From the NCBI GenBank assembly GCA_036897485.1, contig JAYMTF010000101.1:1-54070 (forward strand): DNA of 54,070 bases. The letters are read 5' to 3'. The notes under the pieces were generated by a model. The model was not told the DNA's origin. It did not search any database and was given only the letters and a program-made list of their open reading frames with translations. Origin of the DNA: Pelargonium nanum (lineage: Eukaryota; Streptophyta; Magnoliopsida; Geraniales; Geraniaceae). Of the stretch, positions 25,758 through 37,370 are shown one piece after another; within the stretch, counting starts at the first letter, position 1, and every line of letters starts with the position of its first letter. Made by a program: the position numbers and the translations under genes.

Positions 25758-25928
25758 CACTTGGGCTCTCTATCTTCTCTTATCGGGTTTTCTATATACC
25801 TCTCAATCTATCCTTCAATTTCACTTGAGCTCTCTATCTTCTCTTACCGAGCCTTCTATAAAACTATTCATCTATCATCATTCAGAGCTCACTTGGGCTC
25901 TCTATCTTCTCTTATCAGGCCACCCGCA
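25758..25928 (+). repeat. Triplicated ~65-bp repeat inside the Cassandra-like element
   Basis: The phrase cacttgggctctctatcttc followed by tcttatcggg recurs at about 25758, 25822 and 25890. Just downstream a shorter phrase tctttggtccatccataaaa recurs three times (about 25961, 26005 and 26043). Both are imperfect tandem duplications. Confidence 0.75.
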
Positions 25929-26130
25929 AAAAGTTAAAATCGGGAATGAGCTCCTAACTATCTTTGGTCCATCCATAAAATGGGAACGGAAGCTTATCTA
26001 TCTCTCTTCGGTCCACCCATAAAAACAGGATTCTATCTATCTTTCTTTGGTCCACTTGCAAAGGTATAACGGGTTTGCATGTGAGGGGACGTGTTGGAAT
26101 ATAATATTAAAGGAATAAATTAGGCCTTCA

Positions 26131-27039
26131 ACTACGAGCTTGAGATTTTAGTTGAGTTGATTCATTAACACTCTAAACTAAAGGATGACATTTTGATTTT
26201 TGGATATATTAAAAAAATCAGGTCATGTGCCTTGCTCTCATGCACTTGAGAATCTACTCTTTTTTTTCTGTTATATTTGACGGATTGTAGACGAAAATAA
26301 ATTTTAGGTATCCCAATTAAAATATTGCAAAACGAAAGTCGGTTATATTTTTTGAGACGAAAAAAATACCCCTAGTTTCATTTTTTTTTTTGTCTTAACC
26401 ATAAGGATTTTGAAGTTGGCTCACGATCAACACATAATTAACACATTTTAATCATACCACACACAAATTAATCTCCATTGAAACCGAATAAGACCACAAA
26501 GACGACACATTAACTCTTTCTACCAAGTTTCATTACCCCTTCTTTTAATTTTTGTTTGGAACAAAACCCCTTCATTTAATTAAGATATGATATCATTTGG
26601 TTTGGTGCAGTACAATCATATGTGGGCCTAAAGCACTTTCGAAACTCTGGAATAAGCCCAATCAAAAGACTTCTGTTATAGAAAAAAATCACATCTTTTG
26701 ACATTCTAGATAAATGCTTATTTTTCATTATCCTGATTTTTTTCCATCTATGCAGAAAACCGACCAAGTTTGGATTTCTTGGCATTTTCTGGGCTAACAA
26801 TGAATTTGCCAAGATTTTTTCAGGCTAAATGTTTATTTGCTATAATCCAAAAAGTTGGTGGTATTATTTTGTTGCAAACAGTGGGCAGAACCAGGATGAT
26901 ATTTCCAAATTTAAGTATGAGTGAATGCGTCCAGATTCCATCAGGTTTATGCCATAAAAAAGAAACATTTTATTAGGTCATCCATGCAAATATATTGTGG
27001 TACAATTGTAATATTCTTTCCACTCCAAAAGTAAATTTT
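26131..27039. other. Intergenic AT-rich region
   Basis: No gene recognised. Two short open frames (26576-26812 and 26770-26976) overlap on opposite strands and show no domain or codon bias. Part of 26131-26200 may be divergent LTR sequence. Confidence 0.4.
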
Positions 27040-28160
27040 TTACTACTTAGTTACTATCTTAAAGTAAAAATGTTTTTAAATATTTTATTAGTGACTCAAT
27101 GGTTTAATATTATTATTTTGTGATTCAATGTAATGAGTCGATATTATATGATGCTCATGATTAATCGATTTACTATTTCTTAGCTAATACATAATTATTT
27201 GACTTATAAATTGGAATCTAGTCGCTAAGTTAAAGATTAGTAGCCGTCGCGAGCAAGTAATACAGAATTTAATATAGACAGTTTATCTGTAATAGTCGAT
27301 CTTATTTAGAGTTTAAATTAAGAAATTCATCGATGCATTTAATCCGACCTAGCTCGCGCGCCAAAGAGAGCATTGATGCATTGTTAGTTATATATTACGG
27401 TCAATTGAAAGTAACTAAATTGTTTTCTAATATGTAATTATTTGACTTTACGAGTAGAAACTAGCCTTAACGTCAAGATTATTATAATTTTCTTGTTGTC
27501 GCTAGTAACACTGATTTTTCTATATAAAATGTTAATCTTATTAATGTTAGTACTAATTACTATCTCAAAGTAGAATCGTCTTAAATAATTTAACTTATTA
27601 GCGGCTCAATTACTTATCTTTATTTTGGGAATCATCATAATGAGTCGATATTATACAATATACAGTTCAATTTAAGAAATTGATCGATCTATTGCATGTT
27701 TGTTATATATATGTACTTTCATTTAAATAAACTCAATTTTTTCCGATAAGTAATTTATTGACTTCAAGATTGAAAACAAGCCGCTAACTTAAAGATTATT
27801 GGTCGTCGCAAGTAAAACGGAAGTTTAATATAGAAAATTAATCTTTGTAGTGTAGTTGATCGTTACCATATCGGAGTAGTATATCTTATTAGAAACTCAA
27901 AATTTATTGTTTTTGTATGATTATATTAATGAGCCGGTGTTATGCAAGCTGAAGTTTAATTTTAGAAATTGATCGATGTTGTTTGCCATAAAAAGTAACT
28001 CAATTATTTTCCGATAAGTAACTATTTGGCTTCAAAGTTGAAAATTAGCGATTATCTAAGAATATGCTAGTCGTTATTTGTAAAACTTAAAATTAATGTA
28101 AAAAGTTAATCTCATTAATGTTATCGATCGTTACCTTCTGGAAGTAATATCGTTTTTAAA
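27040..28160. repeat. Degenerate four-unit tandem array, ~250-315 bp per unit
   Basis: The same ordered set of motifs recurs: a taattatttgactt-like block at about 27191, 27436, 27751 and 28018; an agattatt-gtcgtcgc-agtaa block at about 27229, 27475, 27790 and 28055; gagtcgatattat at 27135, 27642 and (diverged) 27931; gaaattgatcgat at about 27322, 27676 and 27965. Unit spacing is about 246, 315 and 266 bp. No coding potential. Order is conserved although identity is low, which indicates old tandem duplication. Confidence 0.65.
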
Positions 28161-28914
28161 ATTAACTCTTCTCCATTTGTTGCACTAGCAATATCCATGC
28201 ACACTCGCCACATAATTTAGCATATCTACTATCAACTTGGTACAATTATATTGATATATCAAGAATCAATTTAAACAAACACATAAGTTCTATTAACTCC
28301 TTCAATCATTGTAAAAGTTGGATTGACCCTAAATATATAAATTCTTGATCTATAAATAATATTGAAATGAGGGAAATTAAATGGTTGAATTTATTTATTT
28401 TGTGAAACCTTCCATCACAAGGAGTGTATTTCAGAATAACTATTCAAGCTTAACATTTACCTCCTTATTTCACCAAGGTAAAAAAAAGGAGTTTTAGTGT
28501 TTAAACTTGTGATAACAAAGTTCAATTTATTTGGTTTTTATTGTTGGGAGAGGTAAAAATATAAAAAAATAAAATAAAAAAGGAGAAATATAATCCATGA
28601 GAAGGCAACGGAATCTACATGTTTAGAGAATCTTCTTTAGTAAGAATTTTAGTGTTATAATCATTTTCAAAAGGAGAATTGCATTAAATGTAAAAAATTT
28701 CAGGCTGGATTTACAAGTGAAAATCAGTGGGCGAAATCAAGCAGGTTTTAGCAGAAAACTCAGTTGCTAAGATTTTAGGAAAAATATATGATTGGAAAAA
28801 AGACCTCACATCTTCTTATAAATATGAGTGCAACCATAGAACACAACATTCCTTCATATCTACCAAACCACATCACACCACACCAACCACCAAACTCGTT
28901 CGGAGCAATCATCA
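28161..28914. other. Upstream region of the response regulator gene
   Basis: AT-rich. No gene seen. The last 100 bases form the core promoter and leader of the response regulator. A frame at 28727-28981 overlaps its first exon out of frame and is not supported. Confidence 0.5.
28817..28824 (+). promoter_or_regulatory. TATA box of the response regulator
   Basis: TATAAATA lies 98 bp upstream of the ATG at 28915 and is followed by an A/C-rich leader typical of a plant 5' UTR. Confidence 0.55.
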
Positions 28915-31900
28915 ATGGCTGTCGTTGGTTCTTCCATGCATATCAGAATTCTGGTCGTCGACGACGACTGGACGTCACTAAGCATAGTCTCTTCTATGCT
29001 TAGAAAATGGAGCTATGAAGGTATACTGTATATACGACCAAATTCCTACGTTGTTTTCACTAGTAATTAACATGTTACATGTGTACAAGTCTCTCATTTC
29101 ATTTGGTTTTGCATGTAATTGTTCTTCTTCACTCTTTTTACTCTGAGTTGAATCTAAATTTGAATGATTATTTTTAGCTTTTTTAAGAGACAAATGCCCT
29201 TTTTTTGTTGTTTTTATTTTGATTTGAGATCTTACATAATTTTTTTCCTTGATCACTTAATATATACATGGATCTAGCCTACATTTATAATTTATCATTT
29301 ATTATTATTACTCAGACAATGGAGGTTTTGAACTGTACAATTGGGTTCTCCATTTCTAATTGAAAATTGATTTTTATGTTTCTATGAAATTTTTTAGTTT
29401 TGGGGGTTCACATGTATTTGAAATTTCATTTTCTTCGCCTGAATAATTTGTTTAATTTACTCTGGCAATCAACTTTTTATTTTAATCAATCTTTTTAATC
29501 TGGAATATGTTATTTTATTCTGATTAATAATCTTGATCCGATCTTTTTGCCCAAATTATAAATCTTATCCTAATTCATTCGGGAAAGGCTTTTTAGCATG
29601 ATTTTTTTCTTACCAACCCCAAAAGATTACAATGATACAATCATTTTTAGTATAATTTGTAAACTGAAATTAATTCACGCGGTTTGGGATTTCATGTACA
29701 CATTTGTCTCTTTCTTTATTTCTCTATTATTTTCTCCTGTTTATTAGGTTTATAAGACACCCTACCATTAGTGTGATGGAAATGATAAGCTATACGAGTT
29801 CAAGTTGTTAAATATTTACTTTGAGTGTGTTACAATTAAATTTATGTCGAACATGAGTTTAAGTTTTGATTTATTTAAAGAATAAGTCGAGTTTCAACCG
29901 CTCTTTAAAACTATTTAACCATTTATTACTTGTTGATTAATGTATACCGTTTTATCTTAAATATAATTAAAGTTATTTCCTAAAGTGTGTATTTATATCA
30001 TAACTTTTTTGTACGTATTCCTTTTTGATCGCCTTAAAAAATGAATATAATTATGTGAACAAACTAAATGTACAAATATTGATTCAATGACTTGAATTTG
30101 ATAATATAAACTTGATGCTATTTAAGAATTTATAAGTGATGACGACGAATGATGAAAACGCCATGTCACACTCTTACTCGAGGGCCCCAAAACCTTCCAT
30201 CACAAGCTTGGAATGTGCCCCTACGTTCGTAGGCGCGTTCAGAGGGGTATGCTCACACCTATGGAAGTAACCCTCCAAGGTGAAGCGTGTGTGACATGGA
30301 AGTCATGGCCTTTAATGATCAAGTCGCGACCTTGTGACATACGTGGTCCACCTTGCCCAATCGTGACTTTCATGCGAATTTTTATAACCTTAGTGACATT
30401 ATTGATATAAATGATCTCCCTTTTCCTCCAAAAGAAGTACAAAGGTTGGTACAAAAAGTCGCAACCTTGTAACATGAAAAGTCGCGACCCTATGACGTTA
30501 TCAACCAACTTTACCAAACCTTTTTCACGTGAAACTCTTCAACATTTGTGACTTGGAAGCCACATAGTTGAGGGCCAAGTCTCGACCTTGCGAGATAGAA
30601 AACCTTAATTAACCCTTGTCCCTAAGTTGTGACCCTGACGCTATTATGCTCTTACCACTTCAACTAGGCCCATATTTGACCTAATAACCCCGCGTCCATG
30701 TGCCTTTTATTGTTCCCAAATAGCAATACCACCATAGGTTCTCCTAAGGTACTATGAGGAGCTCGTCCCCTCTAAGAAAAAGCTTCAAAGCCAAGGAGAG
30801 TCTCCTCCATATATACACACACACACTAGTTAAGCTTCCAAGAGGAGCCCTTAAGGTACCATAATGCAATATGGTCACGAGGAGAGTCTCACAAATCTCT
30901 TCAATACTTAGTCTTCAAAAGAAATTTTCTAGTCTTCAACCCTCCAAGGGGATCGAAGCTCCCACACCTCCGAACTCTTTGCCTCGTCGGATCACCTCCA
31001 AGACTCTCCGCCTTGCCAAGTCATCCCCAAAACTCTCCGCTTCGCTGGGTCATTCCTAAGGTTTTCGGCATACTGGGTCACCTCTTAGCTAGGTCCCAGC
31101 CCCCCGGATCATCACAAAGGCTAATTGCTTAATTGGTTGGTTACTAGGACATTTCCCATGGAGTACTTAGACTCTCCTAGGGGATTCGCTCCGCTCCTTA
31201 ATTCTTGAAGGGCACATATGAGCTCCTGTGGACGATGTTCTTAGGAGGCTAGAATTTCAACACCTAAGTGGGTCCTGAAGTGGACCCCACACCATATGAC
31301 GACATGTGGTAAGCTTGGTTTGTAAGTATAAATACTCTCTCCTTGATAATTAAGAGGAAGGGATCTATAATTCATGTTGAGACGTTCTCTATCTACAATC
31401 TCTTTTTAGGATTCTTTCTAACTTTTATGCTTTCCGGTTGAGATTTTTACTCTCTTGTCCAAGGCTCTCTAGCTAAGAGGCGGTATTCTAAAAATACATT
31501 GAGAGTCTTTGCAGAACGATATGCTACTTTACTTAAACTATGTGGACTCACCAAGACTTGAAGTTCACCGGATGACTTAGACTTAGAACTTAAAAAAAAA
31601 AAAAATACATTAGCACGTGGACAATAAGATAGCATACTCTAGTGTGCTTACTTGACCCGAGTAAAAGATTTACATCAATATTACTTAAAAAATCAATGAA
31701 ACCCTCAATGTTAGTTTATAACGCTTGCCTTCTTTTCTTTCTTTCTCATTTTCAATGTTTTCTTAAGAAACAATTATTTATAAGGCCACATCAGGGCTCG
31801 TTCCTTCGCAATGACCGCCCATCTCTTCTCATTTTTAATGTTATTCTAGACATATTTCATAGTCATATACACTATCTCCATTGTTTGTCTTAATTTTGTG

Positions 31901-34900
31901 CGTTTATTTATGCAATTGGGCTTGCACATCTAGACTTTTTCTTTACATTATTAAAATGTCTGCTCATACATATGTAACATATCATTGTTATCATTCATGT
32001 TCATGCATGTATCAGTTAATACTTTTATTGATTTTTGTTATACCCCGTATATATCATATGCTAGAGAGCATTTGTTACTTCAACCACAAGTTAATCTTAA
32101 CAATAGTATTAACATTTCTTCTCTATGATAATCTCAACAATAGTACTAACATTTTGTTGCTTTGCTATCCAAAAAATGTCAGTGGTGACCGTGAAAAGCC
32201 CAGTGGATGCTATAGCTACCCTCCGGAAGAAGCAAGATTATTTCGATCTCATCGTCACCGATCTCCACATGCCAATCATGAACGGCACTGAACTCACCAA
32301 ACAAATCAACCTCGAGTTCAAGAACATACCTGTAGTCTGTAAGTACACATTATCCAATTTCATGCACATGCAAAAAAACCATATAACAAACTGAAAATAT
32401 ATAATTTTATTTTGTGCTACAGTAATGTCTGCGGATGACAAAGAGAGCGTGATACTAGAATGTCTAGCAAGCGGAGCTGTGTATTATATCATCAAACCCA
32501 TCAACCCTGAGGATCTCAAGAACATGTGGCAGTACGCAGCGGCCGCCAGGAAGGGCAAATCTCCCATTCTTGAGGAGATCATGGAGAATGTAACGTTGGA
32601 GGATCTGGAGAATCTTGATGTCGAAGAGGAGCTGGGTCATGGCTCTCTGACCTCTGAGGATAACAACAGTGTTTCTTTAGAGGACATGAACTCATCAGCT
32701 GCTCCTAGGACAGAGTCTGGAGAAAGAAACAAGAGGAAGGCTGTTTCTGGCTCTGCCTCTGGCTCGGGCTCTAGGGACGAGCAGGAGGAGATGAGTAGTG
32801 CCGGTGTTAAGGTCAAGAAGGCGCGGGTGATTTGGACCACTGTTCTTCACAATCTATTCTTGCAGGCCGTAAGGCACCTCGGGCTTGGGAGTAAGAATCT
32901 TAACGATTAACTGACTGGTTCTTCGTTAATATTCAACATTAATGTTTCAATGTTCTAATGTGTGTTTGCAGAGGCTGTCCCGAAAAAGATTCTTGAGTTC
33001 ATGAGCGTGCCTGGATTGACAAGAGAGAATGTTGCCAGTCACCTTCAGGTTTTGTTTGGATCATATCATCATTATCACCACCTCAACTTGTTAATTAAGC
33101 TTCAAATAGCTTGTTAATGTATTCCACGTTGAAAGAATGTGGAGTTTGTAGTCACTTGTTATACACGTTGGGTCCTTCACCTATTAGCTTAAGCTTTTGG
33201 GTTGAATCAAGATTATGACGGTATCAAAACTGGTTCTATTTGGGTCTAGTGACCCGTGCAGGATCCTTTGTATGTTATCCAGCATGCACGTAGGGGGACT
33301 TACACGTTGAGTCCTCCACCTATTAGCACGTTGGGTCATCTTTTGGGTCTAGTGACCCGTCTTTGTTGCCTCCCTTCTTGGTCCACGTGCATGATCATTT
33401 GTGTGTTGTTTAGCATGCACGTGAGGGGGAGTTACACGTTGGGTCCTCAACCTATTAGCACGTTGGGTCCTCCACCTATTACCTTAAGTTTTTGGGTTGG
33501 GTCAAATTTAACATAGCTTTTACACTAGTTTTTGACTTTTTGTTGTTGGGTTATATATGCAGAAGTACCGGCTGTTTCTGAAGAGAGTGGCAATGAGAAA
33601 TGCATATCCAACAAGAAACTTTCTGAGTGAAAGGGCTTTGAGATCAAGCTTTGCAGCTGGGCATCCATCATTGTTGAGTATGTCTAGAAATGGGCAGCTC
33701 TATACTAATAACCTGATGATGAGAAGTAGCAGCTATAACAATACACCAAACTTGAGGCTTTCAACTCTAGGCCCTCCACTTTTCCCTAGAAATCTCCACC
33801 AGGGACAAGGATCTTCCAGCAGCCGCGCCTCCGCCCCTCTGCAGCTCAGATCCTTCAGCAAACCAGCCCCTTCCAATTTTGAATTCGGGGCAGGATCAAC
33901 CAAGATAGGATCAAGTGGCCGCGCGCAGAATAATAACCTCATGATGAACCTTAACAGTGCCACCAATTCATTGAGATTGTACCCAGCTCAGAGGAACTAT
34001 CTTGGCAATGCTGACACTTTTGCTGGCGCGCCTGGAATTGACAGCAGCAATTTCAATCTGATGGGTAGCCAGCGCCTCGTGGGATCTTCCAGCACTAGTA
34101 CTTGGAACTCCCAACAGAGAAATTATAATGGTGCTCAGGACTATGGCCTGATGAACAGCATTGCTAATGCTAATAATGTTAATGTGAGTGGTAACACTGC
34201 ACCAATATTGGGAAATCAGATGTCTGCAATATCTTCTCCCGGGTTTGGAAATGCGAATCAATTCGTTAACCCGACAGCATTGGCAGCTGTGGAGAATGGT
34301 ACTGCTTCTATCAATTTGGGGAGCAACTTGGGTGTGGGTCAATTAGGATCTGCAACAAGTTTTGCCAATGCAAATCAACTGACATTGCCAATGCAAGCCA
34401 GTTTTGATCAATTATCTTCCACTGCTGGAATCAATGTCAATGAACATCAGCTCAACCCAAACATCAATGCTATATCTATGAGTGGTAGCAGTAGTGTTAC
34501 TACTGTGGGTAGACATGATCATAGTCCAAATGATGAGCTGAGCAGTGTGGTTTTTGGAGGGCCACAGAAAACTTTTTCTTTTGATGATCTGATGGGCAGT
34601 ACTGGTAGTGCTGGTTCTACCTCAAACAACAGCAACAACTACTCTGCTCACTCGAACATGGTTGGCGATGACCTTGGTCTCAGCGCGATCTTTCTTAACC
34701 TCACAAACAATCCTTCTCAGGTATGTAACAAACTTTTTCAGTACACATATAATTTGGTTCCTGTGTAGTACTAATCAATTGTTTTGCCTCGATTTTGCAT
34801 TATACGTCGTATGTATGTAGCAGCAGGACAAGGAAGAACAAGTCTTGAACTCTAATGGGTTGGCCAATCAACCTATGAATGGAGATGTGAATTTTGATGA

Positions 34901-35717
34901 CCTTCCTGACTTATTTCCTATGGAGTTAGAGAATGCTTCTTTGAATGATCAATCACTTGCCCAGGTATGTATATGTGTGTGTCTTCACAATTTCTTGATC
35001 TTTTGCTCATTACATGACATTGATTGAATCTTTCTTTTTAATATTTCTATTGTGCACAGAAGGCACAGAATCAGTCAGGTCAAACCAACTTTGGCAGCTC
35101 AACTCCATATCAGTTTGGTGACAACAATGTTCTTGGATCCTTTGCAGAGAACCCTAGTCAGGCAAGCTTGATTTTCAACATTCATAGCACATAACCTATT
35201 GTCAGATTTATTAATTCATTTTCTTAAAGCTTAAATTGTCACAAAATGCAGAATCAAGTTGGTGAAGCCATGATCACTGATTACTTCAACAACAACAACA
35301 ACAATATTAACAATACAGCACAACTTAACAATGGCTATCAACTCAATTTCGATCAGCAAAACACCAATCAGGCATGCCTAGTTTTTCACTTACAAACCTA
35401 TTGAAACACTTGATTAATAATTTAATATGCTGAAAGGTTGTGTATTTGTGAGTGTGCAGAATCAAGGCATGGTTAATGCAGGATTAAGCGATAATGTGCA
35501 TCAATTAAACGACTATAATGCGAGCTTTGCTCAAAATCATAACCAGGTGAGTATAGTTTTCAATAATTACTATTACCATTAGCAACTCGTTTACTTAAAA
35601 CAGTTTATCGAAAAGATTTTACATTTATATTTATATTTATGCGTGTAGAACCCAGGCAGCAGACGGGAATCCATGGACGGGGATCTTTTTGCCATAATCC
35701 AGAATTTCATTAACTAA
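28915..35717 (+). CDS. Type-B response regulator (receiver plus GARP Myb-like domain)
   Basis: Ten exons: 28915-29020, 32183-32338, 32423-32890, 32972-33048, 33563-34720, 34821-34964, 35060-35161, 35252-35371, 35460-35546 and 35649-35717. They close in frame to 828 residues. The receiver domain (about 10-125) has the acidic DDD pocket (16-18), phosphoacceptor Asp62 in VTDLHMP, Ser90 and Lys112, so phosphotransfer residues are intact. A Ser/Gly-rich linker leads to the GARP DNA-binding domain (about 218-275, from [10 protein letters not shown] to [12 protein letters not shown]). The long Asn/Gln/Ser-rich C terminus is the usual activation region. Type-B regulators are nuclear end points of cytokinin phosphorelay. 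I cannot place it within ARR subfamilies. Odd points: the 3.2-kb first intron with repeats, GC donors after exons 7 and 8, and a triple NAG acceptor at exon 6. Confidence 0.9.
30315..30650 (+). repeat. Minisatellite with agtcgcgaccttgtgac units
   Basis: Variants of aagtcgcgaccttgtgac occur at about 30321, 30457, 30477, 30577 and 30634 (gtcgcaaccttgtaac, gtcgcgaccctatgac, gtctcgaccttgcgag, gttgtgaccctgac). Spacing is irregular, from 20 to 136 bp. Confidence 0.55.
30975..31085 (+). repeat. Short tandem repeat of ctccgc-ttgc-gtca units
   Basis: About 35-bp units of the form cgtcggatcacctccaagac, ccaagtcatccccaaaact and ctgggtcattcctaaggttt follow one another three to four times with drift. It is part of the GC-richer intron island. 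Confidence 0.5.
33165..33515 (+). repeat. Imperfect tandem repeats in intron 4 of the response regulator
   Basis: acacgttgggtcctccacct followed by attagc is repeated at about 33166, 33302, 33434 and 33460 with small changes. The longer phrase ggtctagtgacccgt recurs at 33242 and 33347, each followed by a catgcacgt-agggg segment. Two ~130-bp units are therefore duplicated, with a shorter internal duplication. Confidence 0.7.
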
Positions 35718-37115
35718 TCAGAATCCCGGGATGCATTGTGCATGGCCGGATAAACATTTCGTTGGCGGGTTTAGGTTTCATTTTAGTCGTGCGTTTTATA
35801 CTTAAGTAGCTTGGTTTCTTGGTTGTTAATAAATAAGAACATGACTATGCTTGTGTATGAATAAGTTTGTGTATGAAAACTTGATTTGCAAATGTTTTGC
35901 TTAAAAACGTTTTGGTAATTGGTATCCCATACACATGTAGTTTTCATTTCAGATATTTGTCATGCATTTAATATTGAATTTCAATTTGGATAATTTGCTT
36001 AAAAACATTACGTGCAAAAATCTCCTTTTATTGATACCTAACGTTTGTGCATGTACATGTTCATAACTTTCACTATCATGATGATAAGATTAATTTGTTA
36101 TATATGGTAGAACATTTCATTTTAGATACATGCATACATTATAGTATGAAAGAGTATATTCCTTTGCTTTCTTGTGATCTAAGAACCGATCAAAATATTT
36201 TACGTGATTTAAGAACAGATCATTGGACTTAAAAAGAAAATTACTAATGTCTGGGATACTAATGACAATATCATTACTAGTGTTATAGCTTAATATATAA
36301 ACCAAGAGATGATGAAATAATTTGGGTTTAGATCTCTTCAAATTGAAAATAAGCTGAAAAGAGTAAAAAAGATTTATCCCAAAGGAGCACTTCCTCTCTT
36401 TCAAATAGCAAGTTATTTGATCTTGCATGTGTATCTTCATAGGATCCTATCTAGATTCATGTCTAAATTGAAGATGGTTATATATAAATACCAACACAAG
36501 TATATTACAAAATAAGAGAGGAGAGGGTTTTTGTTATAATTAAAACTGATTTGTTTGATATTATACCTTAGCAGATTGTTATTTACTATTTATTTTTTAA
36601 AAAAATTCCTCTTTATTCTCTTTCTTTTTCCTTCTTTTTAAATTTGTAGATATATGTCAAGAATTTTCCAATGCCTCAATGAAATTGGTAATGATAATGA
36701 TATATATGTTATTGGGGTGATACCTTAGGGAAAAAATCTGAATTAATAATTGTTTACTAATGAAAACTATATTTTTTTGGGTTGCAATTAAGTGTCCGAT
36801 ATTGTTTGGACCAAATGGAAATAGTACATGCACACATATATGCCATTAATTGATTCGTCTAAATGAATAAAACGAGGATCCTGTATTTCGCTATTTCAAA
36901 ACCTTTCCTTGTTTCCTTCAAAATTCGAAACTACTAGCCGTTGTAAAATCTTTCATCATCTATGTAATCCAATTCTCTTTTGATGTGGCTTAATTATATT
37001 CAGCAACATACTTCATATCTCCCATTAGATTTCAACTCCAAGAAATCACAGTATCCGTAGATTTTTTCTCTCATATATATCCAAATCATATCATGATTTG
37101 GGTTGTTGTGTTTTA
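35718..37115. other. Intergenic region downstream of the response regulator
   Basis: 3' UTR to roughly 35900, then AT-rich non-coding sequence. The overlapping open frames at 36047-36440 show no domain. Confidence 0.5.
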
Positions 37116-37370
37116 CACTACAAGAAATAAGATTATCGTTGCTTAAAAGCCTTTAGATGTTGCCTATGTGAAAAAAAATCCATTGAAGAAGGCCTCATCA
37201 CATGAATCATTGTTGACCGCCGGTAAAATAAACTTTTACCTATAATATTATAGCTGACGACCTTAAGAGACCGTTGCCTATAATATTATAGGTGACAACT
37301 TTGAGGAGTCAATGCCTATAATATTATAGGTAACAAATTTAAGGTACCGTTTCATACAAGAATGCTACAT
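37116..37370 (+). mobile_element. CACTA (EnSpm) transposon end with subterminal repeats
   Basis: The canonical terminus CACTACAAGAAAT starts at 37116. About 125 bp inside it, a palindrome CCTATAATATTATAGG occurs three times (about 37240, 37278 and 37315; the first has one mismatch) at ~38-bp spacing, as expected of subterminal transposase-binding repeats. No matching TTTCTTGTAGTG end was found downstream, so the element is truncated or its other end has decayed. Confidence 0.65.

Larger units (their letters stand above)
25484..26130 (+). mobile_element. Cassandra-like TRIM retrotransposon carrying 5S rRNA sequence
   Basis: The left LTR is 25484-25651 (TGTTGAAATATAATATT to AACA). It is followed at once by the primer-binding site TGGTATCAGAGCC at 25652-25664, complementary to initiator tRNA-Met. 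The LTR contains a 5S rRNA-like block. A short non-coding interior (25665-26091) has a 65-bp tandem repeat and ends in a purine-rich gtgagggga stretch next to a second LTR start at 26092 (TGTTGGAATATAATATT). The second LTR follows the first for about 40 bp and then diverges, so its end is uncertain. Miniature LTR elements with 5S in the LTR and a Met PBS are the published Cassandra group. Confidence 0.8.
30164..31690. mobile_element. Probable LTR-derived insertion in intron 1 of the response regulator
   Basis: This GC-richer island in AT-rich intron starts near TGTCACACTCTTACTCGAGG. It carries two families of short repeats, and a promoter-like tataaata (31327-31334) followed by an initiator-like CT-rich stretch, the layout of a large plant gypsy-type LTR. 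I found no matching second LTR or TSD, so it may be a solo or decayed LTR. The boundaries are estimates. Confidence 0.4.

Noticed and set aside
27040..28160. CRISPR-like array
   Set aside because: Units are long, diverged and variably spaced in a plant nuclear genome.
33968..34342. Minus-strand frame opposite the response regulator tail
   Set aside because: Shadow of low-complexity Asn/Ser codons; no domain or start context.
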